A stretch of DNA of 61,097 nucleotides. Source: Micavibrio sp. UBA6145. Lineage in GTDB: Bacteria; Pseudomonadota; Alphaproteobacteria; Micavibrionales; UBA1664. Position numbers and translations under genes: made by a program. A model generated the notes under the pieces. It saw only the letters and a list, made by a program, of their open reading frames with translations. It was not told the origin of the DNA and ran no database searches. Positions 1 through 9,977 of the stretch are shown here, one piece after another; within the stretch, counting starts at the first letter, position 1; the number at the start of each line of letters is the position of its first letter. The stretch is taken from contig DIUZ01000024.1 of NCBI GenBank assembly GCA_002423205.1, positions 56,735-117,831 on the forward strand. Reading direction: 5' to 3'.

Positions 1-1404
<1,404 letters not shown>

Positions 1405-1407
1405 AAC

Positions 1408-1435
1408 AAAAACCCGGCTTCAAAGCCGGGTTTTT
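1408..1435. terminator. Intrinsic terminator after gyrB
   Basis: Perfect 13-bp inverted repeat with a 2-base loop: GC core CCCGGC/GCCGGG flanked by an A-run on the left and T-run on the right, 4 bases after the gyrB stop. The flanking A and T runs would let it work in both directions. The next gene starts only 12 bases further on. Confidence 0.9.
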
Positions 1436-1447
1436 AATAGGTGAAAA

Positions 1448-1990
1448 ATGGATGAACACTTACTAAGTGAAGTTTTTCATACTGCTTTGCGTCGTTTTCT
1501 TATCCAAGAAAGACAAAGTTTGGAAATGAATGTAGCAGAACGAAGTCTTGCTGCTCGATTATCGTGCGAACTTGAATTGGAGAGTGTTCGACAAGGTTTG
1601 AAAGGATATTACGCAGACGTTGAGTATAATCGTAAACAAAATGGTTTAGTGAAAACAATGATTAACGATGACTTTCAGGTCATCACTATAAACCCAGATA
1701 TAATCCTGCATAGCAGAGGCACTGTCATTGCGGATGATAATTTAATAACGATTGAGATGAAAAAATCTGATCGGCCGGATCATGAGAAAATCTCAGATCG
1801 AGAACGTCTCCAACTAATGACTAGAGATTCATATGACGGTATCTGGAATGCTGATGGAAATACGCATCCTGAGCACGTTTGTGGGTACAAACGAGGGTAT
1901 TATTTAGAGCTTAATATACCTGACCGTACTGTATTATTGGACGAGTATAGATCGGGCGCTTTTTTTAGAACGCAGCGATTCCTCTTTTAA
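1448..1990 (+). CDS. Hypothetical protein, possible PD-(D/E)XK nuclease-like fold
   Basis: 180 aa, no assured family name. The order of motifs is that of a restriction-endonuclease-like core: an N-terminal helix with NVAERSLAARL, then DVEYNR, then NPDIILHSRG, then LITIEMKKS, giving the D...ExK pattern typical of PD-(D/E)XK proteins. Similar stand-alone proteins of unknown role are common in accessory DNA; that resemblance is from memory. Base composition is plainly AT-rich against gyrB and the dotL block on either side, with AT-ending codons, so recent acquisition is likely. It sits alone between the gyrB terminator and a convergent gene. The start at ATG 1448 has GGTGAAAA just upstream as a modest ribosome binding site. 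Confidence 0.75.
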   Translation: MDEHLLSEVFHTALRRFLIQERQSLEMNVAERSLAARLSCELELESVRQGLKGYYADVEYNRKQNGLVKTMINDDFQVITINPDIILHSRGTVIADDNLITIEMKKSDRPDHEKISDRERLQLMTRDSYDGIWNADGNTHPEHVCGYKRGYYLELNIPDRTVLLDEYRSGAFFRTQRFLF

Positions 1991-2017
1991 GACGTCATAA
2001 TTACAAAGGCATGATTA

Positions 2018-4474
2018 TCAGCGCCCCATGCCACCGCCGGCTGGCGGGGCGTTGGCGGGTTTGACAGTGCGGGAGTCGCCGCCCGAGCCTTGCGTGGGGC
2101 GTATTTCCGGCGTGCCGAACAGGCCAGCGGCCAGTGTGTCGGCGGCTGATTTCAAAATTGATTTCACGGCGTCGGTCAGGTTTTCCGGCATCATCGTCAT
2201 GCCGCCCTTGGCCTTTTGCTCTACGGCCTTCATCGCGTCGAAACGTTCGGTCGGGACATTCTGGATGTCATCGCGTTGTTTCGGTTGTTTGCCGCCGCCG
2301 CCGGAGGCCGAACCTTTACCTTCTTCTTCGCCGTCGTCGTCGCCGTCTTTATCGTCCGCTTTGGCGTCCTTCGCGGCCTTTTGTGCGTCGGCGTCGGCTT
2401 CTTTCTTCTTGGTGAAGAAGTCCATCGGGTTGGCGGGCGCCTTGGGTCCGGTGGATGCCGGTGCGGTGATTTCGGCGGCGACCTGCGCCGGGGTCAGGTC
2501 CAGGTTGCCGGACAATGCCTGCAGACCGATGATGGCGAGTGCACCGTCGCGTAAGGGTTCGCCCGATTTGCGGCGCATTTTAACAGCCTGCGCCATGGCG
2601 GCGAGTTCAGGGCTTGCGAGTGCCGGCGTTTCACCTTTGGCAGCGGTCCAGTCTTTGGACATCAGGCGGTCGCGCAGGGCGGCGATGTCTTTCAGGTGTT
2701 TGAGGACGAATTCGTCCGTCTTGGGCAGGCCGATCAGGCGCTGCACGCGCATGGACTTCGCGGTGCCGGGGTTGGCGTAGTAAATCTTGACGACGTTGAA
2801 GGTCATCATGAAGGCGAGAACGGCTTCACCCTCTTTAAAGCCACGCAAGTCGTCGAAGGTCGCGCGCTGACGGAAGTCGGCCTGCGCCGTGGTGTTGCCG
2901 TAGTACGAGTTAGATGCAGATTGTCCGCCGCCGCCGAGTGTCCAGCCGCCGACGACGGAGACCAGCGCCTTACCCATGGTGCGGTCGAAGAAGTCCTGCG
3001 TGCCCATCGGGTCTTCGATTTTGCCGAAGATTTTGATGTTACAGTTACCGGTGATGGATTTTGCTTCTTCCTTCACGCGTTTTTCGAGCGCGGCCAAATC
3101 CTGCGCTGCGTAGACGAGGCAGAAGCCCAGCGAACGGGCCTGTGCGGCCATGACGCCCATGCCGGCGGTGGTGTAATAGCCGACCTCGTCAAAGATCGTA
3201 ATGAACGGCGTGCTTGAGCGCGTGGGTTTGTTTTCAATGACGGTGTTGGCTTCACCCTCAACTGTGGCACCCAGGGTCGAACCCATCATGCCCTTGATCG
3301 TGGCGGCGACGATTTTACCGAGGTTGGCGGCTTCGTCCGGTGATTTTTCAAGTGCCGGGATCAGGGTGATCAGCACGCGGCGGTTGAGCACGATGTCGAT
3401 CATGTCGATGTCGGCGTTACGCGCTTCGAAGATGTAGCCGTAGTCGTTGCCCAGCGATTGCAATGCGCGGGTGAACTGCATGGTCAAATAACCGTGCTGC
3501 TGCTTGACGACGTTGGTGTCGACCATGGGCTGGTCGGGGCCCAGCGGTTTTTCCATGCCGTTGTCGTCGAAGGCCGCGTCGACATAACCGGGCAGGGTGT
3601 CGAGGTAACCGCGCAGGCCTTCGCGGATGCGTGGGGGCAGGGCGGCATCGCGCGAGAGCTTCACGACTTCGGGGAAGTTCATGACGGTGCGGATGGTGTT
3701 GATGTTCAGCGGCAGATCCTGGTGGTCGCGCTTCCATGTCAGGGCCGGCATGATTGCGGACATCAGTGAAATGGCGCGTTCTTTCCACATCGCGTTGTCA
3801 CCGCCGGCCTCAGGCATCAGCGATACAAGCATCTGGGTCAGGTACGAGGCGGAGCCGGACGAGAACGGGTTGAGCGTGTTTGACGGTGCCGGATCATCGG
3901 AGTTACCGGTCATGTAGTTGAGAATGAGCAAATCGTCGTCACGACCGAAACGGCGTACAAGGGCGGAGAGCGAGGACCACAAATCGGTGTCGGCCTTACC
4001 GTCGATGTATACGAAGCCCGAACCCCAGCACAGCGCGTTGGAGACGATGGATTTCAGACCTTCGGTTTTACCGGCGCCGGTTGTGCCGAGATAGAGAATG
4101 TGCGTACGAACGTCGTCGTTGTTGAACCAGATTTCCTGGTTGGCGTATTGGGACGAGTTGCCGAGATACATGATCCCGCGCGCCTTGCCGTTGCGTTCGT
4201 TGCCGTCGCGCAGTTTGGACCACGCCGGCATCTTGTAGGACAGTGTGCGGTTGCATTTATACAGGAACCAGCAATACAGAAGCGAAATGATCAGGATGAT
4301 GTCGGCCACATACATGGCCGGGCGCGTCAGGATGATGGAACTGCCGGCGATAAAAAACAGCGCGGCGGCATAATCAGAGCTTGAAAAGAAGTCGTACAGG
4401 CGCGTACCCAGGGGACGTGTGTCCCGCAGGATATGCAGCAACTTCATATCGTACTTTTTTTGCCAAATGGCCAT
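2018..4474 (-). CDS. dotL: Type IVB secretion coupling ATPase, DotL/IcmO (TrbC) family
   Basis: 818 aa membrane-anchored VirD4-like ATPase that delivers substrates to a type IVB (Dot/Icm or IncI-type conjugation) channel. Two membrane segments lie at about residues 36-52 and 57-73. Walker A is GTTGAGKT at 130-137, within a stretch very like DotL. Walker B is FITIFDE at about 424-430, followed by VGYYTTAGMG and a QARSLGF helix typical of the family. The last ~130 residues are low-complexity (Lys/Asp/Glu, then Gly/Pro), the region that recruits adaptors in Legionella DotL (783 aa). It is the last gene of a minus-strand block with dotM and a small membrane protein. No pilus or core-complex genes are in the window, so the rest of the machine must be elsewhere. 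Confidence 0.87.
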   Translation of the reverse strand: MAIWQKKYDMKLLHILRDTRPLGTRLYDFFSSSDYAAALFFIAGSSIILTRPAMYVADIILIISLLYCWFLYKCNRTLSYKMPAWSKLRDGNERNGKARGIMYLGNSSQYANQEIWFNNDDVRTHILYLGTTGAGKTEGLKSIVSNALCWGSGFVYIDGKADTDLWSSLSALVRRFGRDDDLLILNYMTGNSDDPAPSNTLNPFSSGSASYLTQMLVSLMPEAGGDNAMWKERAISLMSAIMPALTWKRDHQDLPLNINTIRTVMNFPEVVKLSRDAALPPRIREGLRGYLDTLPGYVDAAFDDNGMEKPLGPDQPMVDTNVVKQQHGYLTMQFTRALQSLGNDYGYIFEARNADIDMIDIVLNRRVLITLIPALEKSPDEAANLGKIVAATIKGMMGSTLGATVEGEANTVIENKPTRSSTPFITIFDEVGYYTTAGMGVMAAQARSLGFCLVYAAQDLAALEKRVKEEAKSITGNCNIKIFGKIEDPMGTQDFFDRTMGKALVSVVGGWTLGGGGQSASNSYYGNTTAQADFRQRATFDDLRGFKEGEAVLAFMMTFNVVKIYYANPGTAKSMRVQRLIGLPKTDEFVLKHLKDIAALRDRLMSKDWTAAKGETPALASPELAAMAQAVKMRRKSGEPLRDGALAIIGLQALSGNLDLTPAQVAAEITAPASTGPKAPANPMDFFTKKKEADADAQKAAKDAKADDKDGDDDGEEEGKGSASGGGGKQPKQRDDIQNVPTERFDAMKAVEQKAKGGMTMMPENLTDAVKSILKSAADTLAAGLFGTPEIRPTQGSGGDSRTVKPANAPPAGGGMGR

Positions 4475-4530
4475 TTTGGAAACTCGCTACTTCTTTTACC
4501 GGATGTACTGCATTCACGCGGATGACTTGT

Positions 4531-5094
4531 TTACTGGGTACGCTCTTTCAAAAAATCGTCGGCCGATACGGGGACGCCCGCTTCGTTCGCGTCCGCTTCT
4601 TCGGGCGCGCGGGTGCGTGGACCGGTGGCGCTATAATTCATGGTCGGATCCAGATGGGTGGCCGTGATGGCCGGGCGGGCGGGCGGCAGGAACGGCGACA
4701 GCACAAAGCGGACGACATAGGGGGTGAGGCCCAGCGTCCAGACCAAAAACCAGCCCATGACGAAATAAGTGAATGCACGGCCAATTCGCGCGCCGCGCCC
4801 GGTATATACTTCGCCGCCGTTACCGTTGCGGGTTTTCTCCAGCGCCTTGGCGGCAATTTCCATGGCGCGCGTGCCGCTTTCGCGGTTGCGGTAAACAGCG
4901 ATGGTTTCTGCGCCCTTGCCGCTGTGTTTTTTCAGGATGAACAGGCCGCCGCGATCGTTTTCAAGACGCAAGACGGATGTTTGCGCATCGCCTAAGTCCA
5001 TGACCCACAGGGCCGGGGTTTCAGCATCTGGCATGTTGAGCACCAGTTTGCCGTCAATCACCTTGGCCGTCGGACGGTTGCGAAGATTTAACAT
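4531..5094 (-). CDS. Unknown single-span membrane protein between dotM and dotL
   Basis: 187 aa, not recognised. Residues 1-75 look like a small beta-rich domain with LWVMDLGDAQ and GGLFILKKHSGK; a helix with ESGTRAMEIAAKALEK follows; one clear membrane segment spans about residues 108-132; the last ~45 residues are Pro/Ala/Glu-rich and probably disordered. It has no cysteine. It lies 12 bases after dotM and 56 bases before dotL on the same strand, so it is probably co-transcribed. In IncI plasmids trbB, a thioredoxin-like protein, lies between the DotM homologue trbA and the DotL homologue trbC; this protein has the same position but no thioredoxin motif. A role as an accessory subunit of the coupling complex is inference only. 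Confidence 0.8.
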   Translation of the reverse strand: MLNLRNRPTAKVIDGKLVLNMPDAETPALWVMDLGDAQTSVLRLENDRGGLFILKKHSGKGAETIAVYRNRESGTRAMEIAAKALEKTRNGNGGEVYTGRGARIGRAFTYFVMGWFLVWTLGLTPYVVRFVLSPFLPPARPAITATHLDPTMNYSATGPRTRAPEEADANEAGVPVSADDFLKERTQ

Positions 5095-5106
5095 GTAAGG
5101 ATTCTC

Positions 5107-6378
5107 CTATGCTGCTTTTGTCAGTGCGTTTTTCTTTTTGCGACGGCCGGCTGAGCCGTAGTCAACTTCCGGAATGGGGCGCACAAAGATCGGGTTTTTC
5201 AGATGCTCAAGCAAACCGTCGAGTGCGTCCATCACGCGCGGGCGCGGGATGGGGCGGTTGATGTGTTTTTCCGCGCGGTAATGCGCGGCCGCGGCAATGG
5301 CTTCCATATGGAATGCCTGACGGCCGAGATTGTTAAGCGGATACCACAGGCCACGGTTATGCGCGCGCAGCCATACGAATTGCGCAGGCGCAAGAACGCC
5401 GCCGTCTTCACGCGCGGTATTGAGCGCGCGCATCATGGCGGTGGACACGTAAGCGTGACGGTTGCAGTTGCCGAGGGTTTTTTCAGAGAGTTTTTTATCG
5501 CGCAGGATTTTGCGGGCCTGGCGCACAAGGCCGCGTTCGCGCGATAGGCGCAGGCCGGATTTGTGGTCCCAGCAGCAGGCAAGGCGGCCAAGAAGTTCAT
5601 CCGCTTCATTACGTTTGCGCGCGGCTTTCAGGCAGAAGGCGGCAAGGATGACCTGAAGTTCGGCGGGCAGGGCCATGGCACCTTTCCAGCGCGGGCCAAG
5701 CTGTTTGGCGAAGGCGGCTTCGGCGGCGGCGGTATCAAGAACACCGTCAATATACGGTATTTCGTTGATGGCGATCCATTCTTCCGGGCTCAGCGCCTCG
5801 GCGAACATCGGCAGGTCGACCGGGACGGGGGCGCCAATGGGGCGCGCTGTCAGATGGTTGGGATTGAATTTGATGAACGGGCGAATGACCTTGAATGTCT
5901 TTGCCTGGTCGCGAATGACGGCCTCCAGGCCCATGACGCGGTGAAAGCGGCTGGTGGGCCCGGTGAAAATAACCCAGACGAACATGCATGCAATGATGCC
6001 GACGATGACCCAGCGCAGTGGATACAGCGCAACATAGGTCACGACCTTGAGATGGTCGGCCTGAATCTGATCGGGTTTTGCCGTGTTGGCGAAGTCGCGC
6101 CAGATTCCAAAATTGGTATCGTACCAGCGTGTGCCGATGTCGCCGAGTTCAGCGTGGAAGCCTTTTGTTTTGCTGACCTGTTCCTGCATCGGCACGCGGA
6201 TAATGTCTTTGTCGTCGTACCAGATTTCGGCGATTTTCATTTGCGCGGAGCGCACGCTCAGCACGGCCTCAGAAATCTGCGGTTTGAATCCCTTCCATAC
6301 GAGGAAGCCAATGCCCCATGCCACCAGGAGCAGGAACAGGAACATCAAAAAGCCGTCGTCGCCTCTATTGTCAGCCAC
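5107..6378 (-). CDS. dotM: Type IVB coupling complex protein DotM/IcmP (TrbA) family
   Basis: 423 aa inner-membrane protein that partners DotL in the type IV coupling complex. Two N-terminal membrane segments (about residues 10-29 and 122-139) enclose a ~90-residue loop; the rest is a helical cytoplasmic domain. The C-terminal motif FVWLRAHNRGLWYPLNNLGR followed by a His/Ala-rich AHYRAEK helix is the family hallmark. Legionella DotM is 376 aa; the extra length here is mainly in the loop between the two spans. First gene of the minus-strand block dotM - small membrane protein - dotL. The ATG at 6378 is the first plausible start; the leader upstream is AT-rich. Confidence 0.87.
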   Translation of the reverse strand: MADNRGDDGFLMFLFLLLVAWGIGFLVWKGFKPQISEAVLSVRSAQMKIAEIWYDDKDIIRVPMQEQVSKTKGFHAELGDIGTRWYDTNFGIWRDFANTAKPDQIQADHLKVVTYVALYPLRWVIVGIIACMFVWVIFTGPTSRFHRVMGLEAVIRDQAKTFKVIRPFIKFNPNHLTARPIGAPVPVDLPMFAEALSPEEWIAINEIPYIDGVLDTAAAEAAFAKQLGPRWKGAMALPAELQVILAAFCLKAARKRNEADELLGRLACCWDHKSGLRLSRERGLVRQARKILRDKKLSEKTLGNCNRHAYVSTAMMRALNTAREDGGVLAPAQFVWLRAHNRGLWYPLNNLGRQAFHMEAIAAAAHYRAEKHINRPIPRPRVMDALDGLLEHLKNPIFVRPIPEVDYGSAGRRKKKNALTKAA

Positions 6379-6515
6379 TTTTATTGACCCCTGAAGCGGC
6401 CTTTTGAGCCGTTCTTTATCAAGTTATTTTATTAGGTAAAATTACGTAGCAGAATCTGTGTTGATTTTAAAAGAAAACTCTTCCAAAACAAAGCGTCTTA
6501 AAGGGTTCTAAACCC

Positions 6516-6545
6516 TTGATAGTGCAGATTTCAACAACCTGCATA
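6516..6545 (+). promoter_or_regulatory. Possible sigma70-type promoter of tRNA-Thr
   Basis: TTGATA at 6516-6521, an 18-base spacer, and TGCATA at 6540-6545, ending 5 bases before the mature tRNA 5' end. The -10 is imperfect. The short GC-containing stretch between the -10 and the tRNA resembles discriminators of stable-RNA promoters. Confidence 0.4.
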
Positions 6546-6550
6546 GCGTC

Positions 6551-6625
6551 GCCGGTATAGCTCAGCGGTAGAGCAGCGGTTTTGTAAACCGAAGGTCGGG
6601 AGTTCAATCCTCTCTACCGGCACCA
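6551..6625 (+). tRNA. tRNA-Thr (anticodon TGT)
   Basis: 75 nt with CCA encoded. Acceptor stem GCCGGTA (6551-6557) pairs with TACCGGC (6615-6621), then discriminator A and CCA. The D-arm has GCTC/GAGC. The anticodon loop TTTGTAA gives anticodon TGT, reading ACA. The T-arm carries GTTCAATCC. It is a classic site for integrating elements; the sequence after it is discussed separately. Confidence 0.95.
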
Positions 6626-7009
6626 TTAAAAACCCAATAAATGAGCCATTTCAGCCATTTATCCTGAGTTTACATCCCGCCAAAATCCCTCTCAGGGACA
6701 ATCTGGGGACAGTGAAAATCGACATTCTAAGCGAGGCCAGCCACCACGGGTTTGTGAGGGCTTTGCCGTATCCGAAAGCAAGAAAGAATCTTGCTTCGGA
6801 TGAAAGGAGAGAGTCATTCAGGACAATGGAATTAAAAGGCGGTCCTGCACTACGAATGTGCCTCTCATGCAGCTACGTTGCTGGCTGTCATTTAAACGGG
6901 CAGATGTGGTTTTTGAACCGACAGCTTTTGATTCCCCCCGTAGCGCACCCTGCTTTCTCTTAGTAGAGTGTGCTAGTTGATAGAAACGAATAGTGCAAGG
7001 AAGCGATAA
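6626..7009. other. Gene-poor region after tRNA-Thr, possible old integration scar
   Basis: About 380 bases with no convincing gene. It starts with a small direct repeat (AGCCATTT twice, near 6643-6660), then a paired CAGGGACA / TGGGGACA motif near 6690-6711 of a kind often seen beside tRNA-integrated elements. An 83-codon reading frame (6712-6963, GTG start) has no recognisable family and ends at the next gene's leader. I read the region as eroded mobile-element flank, with low certainty. Confidence 0.3.
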
Positions 7010-7966
7010 ATGATTGACGTTTTGATGATACTGGCTGGTCTTGGGCTGCTGTTTTTCGGTGGCGAGGGTCTGATTAAGGGTGCGGTATCGCTTGCCCGTA
7101 ATTTCGGGCTGTCAAAACTTCTGGTCAGCGCCGTGGTGGTCGGCTTTGGTACATCCATGCCTGAAATGACGGTCTCTGTTGGTGCTGCTTTGAAGGGCGC
7201 ATCAGATATCGCCGTCGGAAATGTGGTTGGCAGTAATATTGCCAATGTCCTGCTGATTGTCGGTGTAGCAGCTGTCCTGTGCCCTATATTTATCGGCGGT
7301 ACAGCCGTAAAGCGCGATACCTTTATCATGCTGGGTGCAAGCCTTTCCCTTTGCGGACTTGCAATTATGGGCATGATTGGTTTTGTTGCAGGGTTTTTGA
7401 TGTTTGTCGCTCTGATTGGTTATATCGCCTGGTCGTATACGCAGGACAAAAAAGGCAGCGCAGAAACGGTTCAGCACATTCAAGAAGATATAGAAGGGGA
7501 GCCGCAGCTCAGCCCAGGCAAGGCATTGACGTTTGCACTGGCTGGCCTGGGATTGCTGGTTGGGGGCGCTTATATTTTGGTCGAGGGTGCTGTTGCAATT
7601 GCGCGCGACTTCGGACTCTCGGAAGCGGTTATTGGTCTGACGATTGTCGCGGTGGGGACATCCTTGCCGGAACTGGCAACAGCTGTTGTTGCAGCCTATC
7701 GCAAGCATAGCGATGTGATTATAGGTAATATAGTCGGAAGCAATATATTCAATATACTGGCGATCCTCGGTATAACGGCTATGATTTCTCCAATTCCTAT
7801 CGGAGAGCAAATGGCAAGTTCAGATGTATGGATTATGTTGGGGGTTGCCGTTCTGCTGTCAGTATACTTGTTGCGCGGCCTCACGATTGGGCGGATTTCC
7901 GGCGCTGCTATGCTCGTGGCTTATTGCATGTATACCATTTGGCTTTATGTGGGAGCGGGGGCGTAA
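7010..7966 (+). CDS. Calcium/sodium (cation) antiporter, CaxA/YrbG family
   Basis: 318 aa inner-membrane exchanger of the NCX superfamily, swapping Ca2+ for Na+ or H+. About ten membrane segments in two inverted halves. The duplicated alpha repeats are clear: GFGTSMPE at 45-52 followed by NVVGSNIANV, and AVGTSLPE at 214-221 followed by NIVGSNIFNI. The central cytoplasmic loop (about residues 142-172) is short, charged and QE-rich. Length matches YrbG (about 325 aa). AAGGAAGCG before the ATG is a good ribosome binding site. It stands alone after tRNA-Thr, and its codon use is slightly less GC-rich than that of the genes downstream. Confidence 0.93.
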   Translation: MIDVLMILAGLGLLFFGGEGLIKGAVSLARNFGLSKLLVSAVVVGFGTSMPEMTVSVGAALKGASDIAVGNVVGSNIANVLLIVGVAAVLCPIFIGGTAVKRDTFIMLGASLSLCGLAIMGMIGFVAGFLMFVALIGYIAWSYTQDKKGSAETVQHIQEDIEGEPQLSPGKALTFALAGLGLLVGGAYILVEGAVAIARDFGLSEAVIGLTIVAVGTSLPELATAVVAAYRKHSDVIIGNIVGSNIFNILAILGITAMISPIPIGEQMASSDVWIMLGVAVLLSVYLLRGLTIGRISGAAMLVAYCMYTIWLYVGAGA

Positions 7967-8057
7967 ACTTTAAATTTTAAGCCACGCCAGACATATTAAA
8001 TTTTCTCAAAACGCCACCATTGAGGCCGCCCGGGCCGGAGAAGCAGGCGCATCACGT

Positions 8058-8086
8058 TTTTGAATAAGGTTCGTGCGCGGCATAAT
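8058..8086 (+). promoter_or_regulatory. Possible promoter for the LemA-like operon
   Basis: TTTTGA at 8058-8063, a 17-base spacer and CATAAT at 8081-8086, in the 210-base gap before the LemA-like gene. That leaves a leader of about 85 bases. The -10 is one base from consensus; the -35 is weak. Confidence 0.4.
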
Positions 8087-8176
8087 TTTCCCTTCGTTTT
8101 ACAGATCATGATTGGGACAGGACCGCATTTATGCCATCCTGTGCAGGGTCATTACTGAAGAACATTATGGGGTCGT

Positions 8177-8728
8177 ATGAAGAAGAATCACCTGATTGCC
8201 CTGCTTGCCGCAGGGTTTGTTTTTATCCTGGCATTCGGCATTTTCCAGCAGGCCGTCGGTTTTAATAACCAGATGATTTCATTGGAAGAAATGAAGAAGG
8301 CTGAAATTGAGACGACCAAGGTCGAGTATGGCCAGTGCGTCGTTAAAATTATGGAAACCAACAAGATCGCCAAGGGTTACCGCGACGATGTCATGGCGCT
8401 GGCCACAAAGGCGGGCGACAATTTGGCCGCGTTCAATGACAGCCTGCTGGCGTTGCTGGGTACGCAGGTCATTCCGCAGATGTCACCGAATTTGCGCGAG
8501 AATGTGCAGCGCGAAATCGTGTCATGCCGCAACGCCTATACCGGCCGCGTCGATATGAGCCTGAAGCCGATGTACATCAATTATAACCGTCTGCAGCGCC
8601 AGTTTCCGAACAGTGTTTATAACGCGCTGTTCTTTCACTGGAACACGGAAGACCTGAACATGCCCAAAGAAGCGTCGGGTCAGGAAATTTTCGACAGCGG
8701 CAAAATCAAGCAACTGGATCTCGATTAA
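8177..8728 (+). CDS. LemA-like membrane-anchored protein
   Basis: 183 aa. One N-terminal membrane segment (about residues 8-29) is followed by a helical region with the layout of LemA proteins: NNQMISLEEMKKAE, a long helix, and a late motif YINYNRLQRQFPNSVYN resembling the LemA YN...FP segment. LemA proteins are anchored with an exposed N-terminus and a long helical bundle; their function is poorly known. The typical RRADLIPNL motif is missing, so this is a distant or specialised member. It ends 3 bases before the next gene and is surely co-transcribed with it; the LemA plus TPM-type pairing is a frequent arrangement. Confidence 0.6.
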   Translation: MKKNHLIALLAAGFVFILAFGIFQQAVGFNNQMISLEEMKKAEIETTKVEYGQCVVKIMETNKIAKGYRDDVMALATKAGDNLAAFNDSLLALLGTQVIPQMSPNLRENVQREIVSCRNAYTGRVDMSLKPMYINYNRLQRQFPNSVYNALFFHWNTEDLNMPKEASGQEIFDSGKIKQLDLD

Positions 8729-8731
8729 TCC

Positions 8732-9940
8732 ATGCTGCTTTGGTACGTCATCGCGATCTGCTTCGCGGCATGTGTCCTTGCCTATCATCTGTGGCAGGGC
8801 ATCACGTGGATGGAAGCGATCGTGCTGCTGGTCGCGTCAGGCATCGTGTTTTCGGTGCATCTTGATCATATTCATGAAAAAGTAACCGCGGATCACCACC
8901 TGGTCACGGGGTATGTGACGTCAAAAATGTACCGCCAGCCGTTCTCGTATAAATGCGGCAAACGTACCTGCCGCGAACCTGAACGCTGGATCATCGAGCA
9001 GCGCCCGCATGCGCCGACACGTGAATTCAACCTTACGACCCATATTTACGGCGAAGCGAAGGAGTTTTGCTACGGCGAATGCGCGCGGTCCTATCCCGCG
9101 CCGTATCAGTCGCAGGCATGCTGCGGCGATGGTGCGTACGGCCACACGATTTTGGTGAACAAGGAAAAATACAATCGTACCAAGATAGGCGAGAGCAGCA
9201 GCGCGTGGAAAAAATACTACAATCCCGTGCGTGTCAGCGACGACGTTGTGTACGAAAACGGCGGGGAAGACATGCCGTATTACAAGCTGAGTGATTACAA
9301 CACTGTCATGCGTTTTGCGGGCCCCGGGGTTACGCCGCAACTTGTGCGCGCGCTTGAAAATCTGAACCGGGACCTGGCGGCGCTGGGTATATCGGTGGGT
9401 ATTCTGATCACAAGCGACCCGCTTTATTTTGAGAAAATCAAACGTGGCTGGCGTCAGGGCAAGGCCAATGATTTCCTTGTCGTCGTAACGTCGCCTGATG
9501 GCGCGGATATCAGCAATGTCAACGTGCTGGGCTGGTCGAATTATAATCTGAAAGAAAACGTGGCGCAGGCCGTCATGGCGACGCAGACGGCCAAACCGGA
9601 AGCAATTTTAGAGGCTGTCAGCACATCCCTGCGACAGGGGCCGGAATTCAAGGCGGCGAATTTTGATCGTTACAGGTTCCTGAGCATCAAGATACCGGCC
9701 AATTATTACTGGCGTATCCTGATCTTCCAGTTTGCGCTGATGGCGTATTCACTGGTGCTTTTGCGGTATAATCCCAATACAAAAAATCATTCATTGCCAT
9801 GGAGCGATGTCGCCCGTATGTGGCAAAAAGGTTTCCGCCCGCCGGAGCGGAACTGGGCCCTGCACCCGTTTACGCCTTCGGGTCTGCTTCTTCACCTTGG
9901 CGTGCCGGCGGCGGCGGTGTTTGTCCTGTGGTCGTTCTGA
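8732..9940 (+). CDS. Membrane protein with Cys-rich extracytoplasmic region, possibly TPM-like
   Basis: 402 aa, function unknown. Two membrane helices near residues 1-42, a Cys-rich stretch at about residues 70-132 (CGKRTCRE, FCYGECARS, QACCGDG) suited to disulfides or metal, then a domain with LNRDLAALGISVGILITSD and LVVVTSPDG that resembles the core of TPM/YgcG domains, and two further membrane segments near residues 328-346 and 380-400. LemA and TPM-type proteins are often encoded together, which supports the resemblance; the Cys-rich part is not a usual feature. Starts 3 bases after the LemA-like gene. Confidence 0.65.
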   Translation: MLLWYVIAICFAACVLAYHLWQGITWMEAIVLLVASGIVFSVHLDHIHEKVTADHHLVTGYVTSKMYRQPFSYKCGKRTCREPERWIIEQRPHAPTREFNLTTHIYGEAKEFCYGECARSYPAPYQSQACCGDGAYGHTILVNKEKYNRTKIGESSSAWKKYYNPVRVSDDVVYENGGEDMPYYKLSDYNTVMRFAGPGVTPQLVRALENLNRDLAALGISVGILITSDPLYFEKIKRGWRQGKANDFLVVVTSPDGADISNVNVLGWSNYNLKENVAQAVMATQTAKPEAILEAVSTSLRQGPEFKAANFDRYRFLSIKIPANYYWRILIFQFALMAYSLVLLRYNPNTKNHSLPWSDVARMWQKGFRPPERNWALHPFTPSGLLLHLGVPAAAVFVLWSF

Positions 9941-9977
9941 GCTTGATTAATCGAGTCCGCGCAATGAGAATGGTTTT

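Noticed and set aside
6712..6963. 83-codon frame with GTG start after tRNA-Thr
   Set aside because: No ribosome binding site or family; codon use unlike neighbours. Kept only as part of the possible integration scar.
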